Source: Hymenopellis radicata
Lineage: Eukaryota > Basidiomycota > Agaricomycetes > Agaricales > Physalacriaceae
Reading direction: 5' to 3'
Assembly (NCBI GenBank): GCA_015501595.1
Contig: JADNRX010000717.1
Coordinates: 1-25,731 of the forward strand
Length of the DNA stretch: 25,731 bases
Within the stretch, counting starts at the first letter, position 1. Each line of letters opens with the position of its first letter. Shown in pieces: positions 19,952 through 25,731 of the stretch. The notes under the pieces were generated by a model, which worked only from the letters and a program-made list of their open reading frames with translations, was not told the origin of the DNA and did no database searches. Both the position numbers and the translations under genes were made by a program.

Positions 19952-21808
19952 TCAGACCTGCACCTCAGCAATCTGGGCAGTAACACCTTGCACATCGGAG
20001 TCTTCGCCCTCGGGCTATCTCTTTTTTGGCGGCGGCGTTGGCGAAGCTAAACGATGGCCTGACACTAGCAGCTGGGCGGCCCGAGCATGCGCGGGCTTGG
20101 GCGAAGAAGGCGTCGCCGAAGCAGAGGAGTGTTTGTCCTGCTGATGGCGGGCGTTCGCTAGCATTGCGCGAGTTGGTGCGCGACATTGAGAATCGGTCCT
20201 TTTCTTTTTCGAGCTTCTCAAGGACCTCTTGTTCACGAGAGGTGACGTCCACAGGTCTGCGGGAATAGAGCGCTCAGTACAAAGTCAAGCCTCCAAGCCG
20301 ACGGAATACAAACCTGGCTGCTCCGAACGGGTTTGAACGACTTGTAGGAATAGAGGCGCTCGGTGTGGGCCCAATTTTCGGTGAGGACAACGGGCTCGAG
20401 GTCCAGATGCACTTCCACTTCGGGGGAGGAGTTCTAATTTGCGGCGCATTTGCGGAGTAGGTGGGGTTGAATTTGAGGCTACACAAAGATCGGATGAGCA
20501 CCAAATAACAAGGAAATCAAGCAACATACGGGAGGTACTACCTCTTTCAGGTCGCTTGGAGCTACGCCAATCCGACTCTTCTACGACCGGATCCCTTGGT
20601 GGTCCCATATCTCCTCGCGCGGGCCCATATCGCCACGGCCTCGGACGCTGCCAAATCTGCTCCCGCTTTCCTCGACCGTGCTGCAGCTTTGAACTTACTG
20701 CCGATGATCCATTTATCCTCCCGGTCGGCGGCACCTGACGACTCAAAGCAGGATCCTTTCTGCGTCTGCTGCCCGGTCCATCGTCGGCAGGGGCGACCCC
20801 GCGTCGACATGGCAGATCTCCAGTCACTAGGCCCCTCAGCCACACTCGGCAGGCGATCGTCAGTGCGGGTCCATCGAATCTACGCCGTGACGAATCGCGG
20901 GAAGGCAGGTCAGGCAGAGGTCCGTCTCGTCTCCATGGGTTATCAAATTTACCCTCATCTCCTCCGCCGAATCGGAGCGCTCCTTGGCTGTAATCAAGTC
21001 AGAAGGATACATTGTAGCCGGCGATGGAATACTGACGTGGCTCGGCCACACTGACACGAATAGTCCTCCCTGAGAAGCTCTGTGTCATTATTAGTACGCT
21101 GCAGCGGGTTATGAGCGAGGACGTACAGATCCACTTCGCGCTAAAGCCTCCTTGAGGCCATCGAGATCTTCCAGTTCGACATAACCAAAGCCCTTGGGCT
21201 TCTCATCTCTATCCCTGATTATTTTCGCCGACTTGGGCTGAAGAGTTATGAATATTGTGGTAGATGCATTGCATCGTGGGTACACCAACCTTGCAAGAGC
21301 CGAAAAAGTCTTCAAGCTCGGCCTCGGTCAAATCAAAAGCCAAGTTGCCGACAAACGCCGTGTACGGCGGCTGCGTCGGAGAGGCAGATCTTCACGAGGA
21401 GGCCAGACATGCGATCCGCTGCAGTCTATCATGAGCATCGGGCGGTAACAAAGAGCAAGCGGGCGCACGGCGAGAAGATAAAAAGTCGTCCCTTCCCCCG
21501 CGTCTGTCGCCGAGTCGGCCTTGATCATCGTCGGTCCTTCCAGAGGCTGCCAGACAAGCATGAGACTGTTAGGATGTTGTATACGGCGCACAGAAAGCTT
21601 ACGAGCAGACGGCAAATTGTCCATTTCGTCGGCCCATGATCCCAGCGCTGTGAATGATCAATCAGCTCCAATTAAGCGCGTGCCAGCTGTGATTTGCTCA
21701 CTGTTATCACCCAAAAACTCGTTGAGAGATACTTTCTTTCCTTTTTTCGGCGCTGTCGATGGCGGCGGTCAGCATGAAACAGACACTAGGCAAGGTCAAC
21801 ATACGCAT
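19952..21808 (-). CDS. TIF3: Translation initiation factor eIF4B-like, frame broken by several indels
   Basis: Ten exons: 21808-21805, 21752-21702, 21647-21603, 21546-21469, 21418-21290, 21237-21127, 21079-21037, 20987-20530, 20478-20314 and 20256-19952. eIF4B binds RNA and stimulates the eIF4A helicase during 5' leader scanning. The first exon holds only ATG plus one base; the joined start reads MPPKKGKKVSLNEFLGD. LGSWADEMDNLPSA follows, then an RRM with YTAFVGNLAF as RNP2 and KPKGFGYVEL as RNP1, then SGRTIRVSVAEP and GKFDNPWRRDGPLPDLPSR. The C-terminal part has DWRSS repeats, RPSFSFANAAAKK and the end AEVQV. About seven or more single-base losses, mostly in the exon at 21418-21290 and in 20987-20530, and one gain near the 3' end break the frame. 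Conserved pieces continue in the next frame each time, so the gene is probably real and the sequence faulty. Confidence 0.85.
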
Positions 21809-22039
21809 GATGTAGTCTTGACCAAGTTAGTTTGATGGGTCTGAAATTTTGCTTTGCTTCTGTTTACTGAGATATGTCCGTTCCGGGGCCGCATAACCTG
21901 CTCAAACTCAATCGAGGCTTTTAATTATGGATAAGAAAACCTGCGCACGCCTTGATAGTGGCGCAGGTATCGTGCATTAGTACGTGAATACAACATAGTG
22001 CTCTAACTCCGAGGTAGGTGAAAACAACGTGGATATAAT

Positions 22040-23922
22040 TTAAGCCTTTCCAGCAAACATTTTTTTGATGGCCTCAGTAGAGTACGATTTTGGTCGCTCA
22101 AGAGCTGTCAAAAACGTCAGACATCTATCAAAGATAGGAGGAGAAGGCACTTACGAGCACCGAGTGCACGGTCCCAGATCAGCTGAGCAGCAACACCGAA
22201 GGCGCGGGAAACACCGAACAAGACAGTGTAGAACTGCATCTCCTTCAAACCGTAGTGAGTCAAAAGAACACCAGAGTGGGCATCAACGTTCGGCCACGGG
22301 TTCTTCGCTTTGCCGGCCTTGAGAAAGCAATGGATTATTAGCCAGTGATATTCCTAGGAAGCAACGCGACTCACCTCAAGGAGAATGTTGGCACAATCTC
22401 GTAGATTTGACCAACAAGCTTGAACAATGGGTCACTTGGCAGGTGCTTGAGAGCGAATTCACGCTGAGCAGTGTAACGGGGGTCGGTCTTCCTGAGCACA
22501 GCGTGGCCGTAACCGGGGACTACTTTGCCGCCCTTGAGGGTGTCCCAGACATACTGCTTCACCTGCTCATCAGTGGCATTCTCGCCAATGGTGGACTGCA
22601 TCTTGGTCAACCATATGAGAACTTCCTGGTTGGCCAATCCGTGGAGAGGACCGGCAAGACCATTCAAAGACGCGGCGAAAGCGAGGAAGGGGTCGGAGAG
22701 TGCGGACCCAATTTTCCGGTGTGGGCAGAAACGTTTCCACCTTCATGATCACTACAAAGGTTAGCAAAAGAACCGAGTAGAATGACATCTCGCTTTACCT
22801 GTGGATGGTGATGTACAAACGGAGGAGTTCGGTGAAGGCCTCGTTGTCACCAAAGCCAAGGAGGTTGGCCAAGTTGGCAGAATAGTCCTTAGACGCGTCG
22901 ATGGCGGGAAGTTTGCCCTCCTTGGCGAACACGTTGCGGTAAATACGACCGGCAATGTTGGGAAGCTTGGCGATCCTGTAGGGGAAATCAATTATTCATG
23001 ACGTCAAAACGCAAATCATGCGACGCGTCGAGTGCTTACAGGTCCATGGAGTCCTCGAAAGTTGGTCCCCAGTATTCCTTTTTGTTAATTCCATTCTGAT
23101 AGGCTGGGCGAACGCGGAATTGTGATTGAGCTACGTCATGGCAAAAGTGAGACGACGCGTGGTGTTTGATGAGAGAGAACATACAGCCGTAACGGCCAAA
23201 CTGAATTGGCTCATGGGATGCAGCGTCGGAGGGCATCGGTCCAGAATCTCCTCGACGAATTCGGGGATGGCAGCACGCGCTGCCCAGTCCTTGGACAGCT
23301 CCGTGACCTGCTCCTGCGTAGGGACCTCTCCAGTGAGGAGGAGCCAGAAAAGGGCTTCGGGCAGAGGCTCAGAGCCGCCGGGTGCCTTCGGAAGGAGCTC
23401 CTGGCACTCGGGAATTGTCTTTCCACGGAAACGGATACCCTCGTCTGGAATATCTCCGATGAATGCACGAAGGGAAGCAGTGAATGGAATGTCGTACCAG
23501 CGTCCAGAACGGAACCTCCCAAATGAGAGCCGGAAGACCGCGCATACCACTGTTAGGTCGCGTGAATGGGCGCGTGCTGATGGTACAAGTGACAGGTACT
23601 CACCCGTAGAGCTGGTCTACCACCACGGGCCCAAAGGACTTTTTGCCGTGCTCAGCACGAGCAGCCTTGACCTGTGCCCCAGTGAGTCGTTGACGAGGAG
23701 GAATGGAGGACAGAAACAGACATTTTCCAACTCCTGGGGAATGAGCTGAGCCAAACGCTCCTTTAGGGCACTCTGCGTCGAGGCCGTTGTCGAGAATCGG
23801 GCCGAGGCACATGCTGTCCTCCCCACAGATTGACGAGACTGGGGAACGCGGTCAGTAGAGTAGAATGCTTGAACCAGCATGAGACGCACCAGTTGCAACA
23901 GAGAGCGAGCTTGGAAGGCCAT
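22040..23922 (-). CDS. CIT1: Citrate synthase, mitochondrial
   Basis: Ten exons: 23922-23890, 23838-23722, 23671-23604, 23549-23498, 23444-23185, 23130-23040, 22975-22799, 22751-22375, 22317-22155 and 22104-22040. The enzyme condenses acetyl-CoA with oxaloacetate, the first TCA-cycle step, in the mitochondrial matrix. The N-terminus ([11 protein letters not shown], then Arg/Ser-rich bases) looks like a presequence, and there is no peroxisomal SKL at the end (AGKA). The three catalytic residues are visible: His in [12 protein letters not shown], His in [17 protein letters not shown] and Asp in [10 protein letters not shown]. Four single-base losses break the frame, near 23515, 23104, 22712-22715 and 22388-22391. 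Adding one base at each gives about 468 residues, the normal length. The frames on both sides are well conserved, so sequence error is likelier than loss of the gene. Confidence 0.95.
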
Positions 23923-24078
23923 GGTGGTATGAAGGAGAGTTCAGTCGGCTCAAAATTTGAACTTTGGGGCAAACAGGATTCCGATTTTTCACGCGCGCAC
24001 GTCATGTCACGTGAGCCCTCCGAATCTGCCGGCCGCTCGCAACCCCGGTCCGTGATCTACTCATCATCTTATTTTTCA
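23923..24078. promoter_or_regulatory. Divergent promoter of citrate synthase and TRM8
   Basis: The two start codons are 156 bases apart and point away from each other, so both promoters must share this stretch. The region contains CACGTGA at about 24008-24014, an E-box-type site used by bHLH factors in fungi. That site is seen, but its use is a guess. Confidence 0.5.
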
Positions 24079-24918
<840 letters not shown>

Positions 24919-25136
24919 AAAGGTTGAAAGGAATAAAGGCGACAAGTGGCTAGCTTGTTTCCGGCGGATCCAAGTTCCGCGCAATAATTGGCGCGCGTAA
25001 CGGTATATCTATCTGTTGTAACCTACTGTATCTGGTAGCTTCAAGGAGCTTGTATGAAGCTGACGATTGCTATACCCTGATGATCATTTGGATAGCTTAA
25101 AATTAACGAAGCGCCCACCATGCATTCAATAATCAT

Positions 25137-25731
25137 TCATCGGATCATCTTCTTTATCCCCTGCCGGGGCGCAGCGGACTGCATAGCGGAGATGAGAACT
25201 CCCGTTCGAGAGCGAACAGCCGCCCGCATCTCCTTGTGTAGTATCTGGCCTGCCTCACACGCCAACCGGAAAATTTCTCGAAACGATCCACATGCAGCCG
25301 AGTCTCCATCGTAGCCAGAGTGACTTTTCCCGAGCCAGGCATTGTGGCTACGGTTACATGTGGGATGTCGTTTTCTTCTAGCGTCGTGAGATCGAGCATG
25401 GGGGAGGTAGAATGCACGCCGCCCGTCACAGCGCACACAAAGTCATACAGCGGTATTCCTGCGCTAGCGAGCGCAAGAGTGGTGGCATTTATGCATGCTG
25501 AAGGAGTCCGCCGTCCTGTTGTAGCACTTGTACGAAAATGTCGATTTGTGAACGAGGATAGAGTGTCGTTTGAACGACGGGTTCAAATGTGGATTTTATT
25601 GTGGCGGCCATTTCGAGTATCCGTCTGAAAATAGTATGTTGGATGGAGACACCGAGTTTAGATTGCTTACTTGTCTCCGCGCGACCTTTTTCGCCGTTCG
25701 CCGGTGCTGAAAGACGCGATACTCAGTTCAA
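25137..25731 (-). CDS. SKI6: Exosome core subunit RRP41/SKI6 (RNase PH domain), 5' end beyond the window
   Basis: Two exons are in the window: 25731 (cut) to 25671 and 25624-25137, with a 46-base intron. The protein is one of six RNase PH-like subunits in the ring of the RNA exosome, which processes and degrades RNA in nucleus and cytoplasm. The first visible exon gives SIASFSTGERRKRSRGDK, a family hallmark. Next come STFEPVVQTTLYPRSQIDIF, LQQDGGLLQ, CINATTLALASAGIPLYDFV and VCAVTGGVHSTSPMLDLT. The C-terminal helices include LHVDRFEK and IFRLACEAGQILHKEM. Two single-base losses break the frame, near 25498-25501 (CAGCA for CAGGCA) and in the T-run at 25274-25276. The gene is convergent with TRM8, with 218 bases between their stop codons. 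About the first 70 residues are missing beyond the right edge. Confidence 0.93.

Overview
The window looks like nuclear DNA of a filamentous basidiomycete, most likely an Agaricomycete. Genes are dense and lie on both strands. They are cut by many 44-64 base introns with GT(A/G)NGT donors, CTRAY-type branch sites and YAG acceptors. The contents fit too: a fungal homeobox factor, an F-box protein with an Agaricomycete-type layout, and secreted GH79 enzymes.

Layout, left to right. A homeobox transcription factor runs off the left edge (1-1451, minus), followed by about 2.5 kb with no recognisable gene. Then come U1 snRNP 70K (3982-5412, minus) and COX10 (5501-6710, plus), which diverge from a short shared promoter. 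A ZNF830-like zinc-finger protein (7426-8213, minus) and a nine-exon GH79 glycoside hydrolase (8393-10399, minus) follow. From 10.8 to 12.2 kb is a graveyard of GH79 fragments plus a copied 5' end of the zinc-finger gene. From 12.4 to 14.0 kb is a tandem array in which every ~197-base composite unit carries a complete spliceosomal intron. About 1.6 kb without a recognised gene leads to an intact F-box gene (15593-17308, plus). After another GH79 relic come a seven-exon DHHC palmitoyltransferase (18040-19741, plus), an eIF4B-type factor (19952-21808, minus), mitochondrial citrate synthase (22040-23922, minus), tRNA m7G46 methyltransferase TRM8 (24079-24918, plus), and the exosome subunit RRP41/SKI6, cut by the right edge (25137-25731, minus).

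Most of the genes are unrelated single-copy housekeeping genes: splicing, haem A synthesis, translation initiation, the TCA cycle, tRNA modification and RNA decay. The centre, from about 8.2 to 17.6 kb, is the accessory part, with GH79 duplication and decay, the intron-bearing satellite and the F-box gene.

Two things deserve most attention. The first is the exon-intron satellite: its predicted spliced exons are 72 or 147 bases, in the same phase, and start with an in-frame ATG that is followed by a C-to-T-type stop. The second is a set of single-base indels in conserved genes. In U1-70K, COX10 and ZNF830 they are all +1; in eIF4B, citrate synthase, TRM8 and RRP41 they are nearly all -1. Sequence or assembly error is the simplest reading, because the codons on both sides stay conserved. 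Exon coordinates below are hand-derived from splice signals and protein-family knowledge; no alignment was run.
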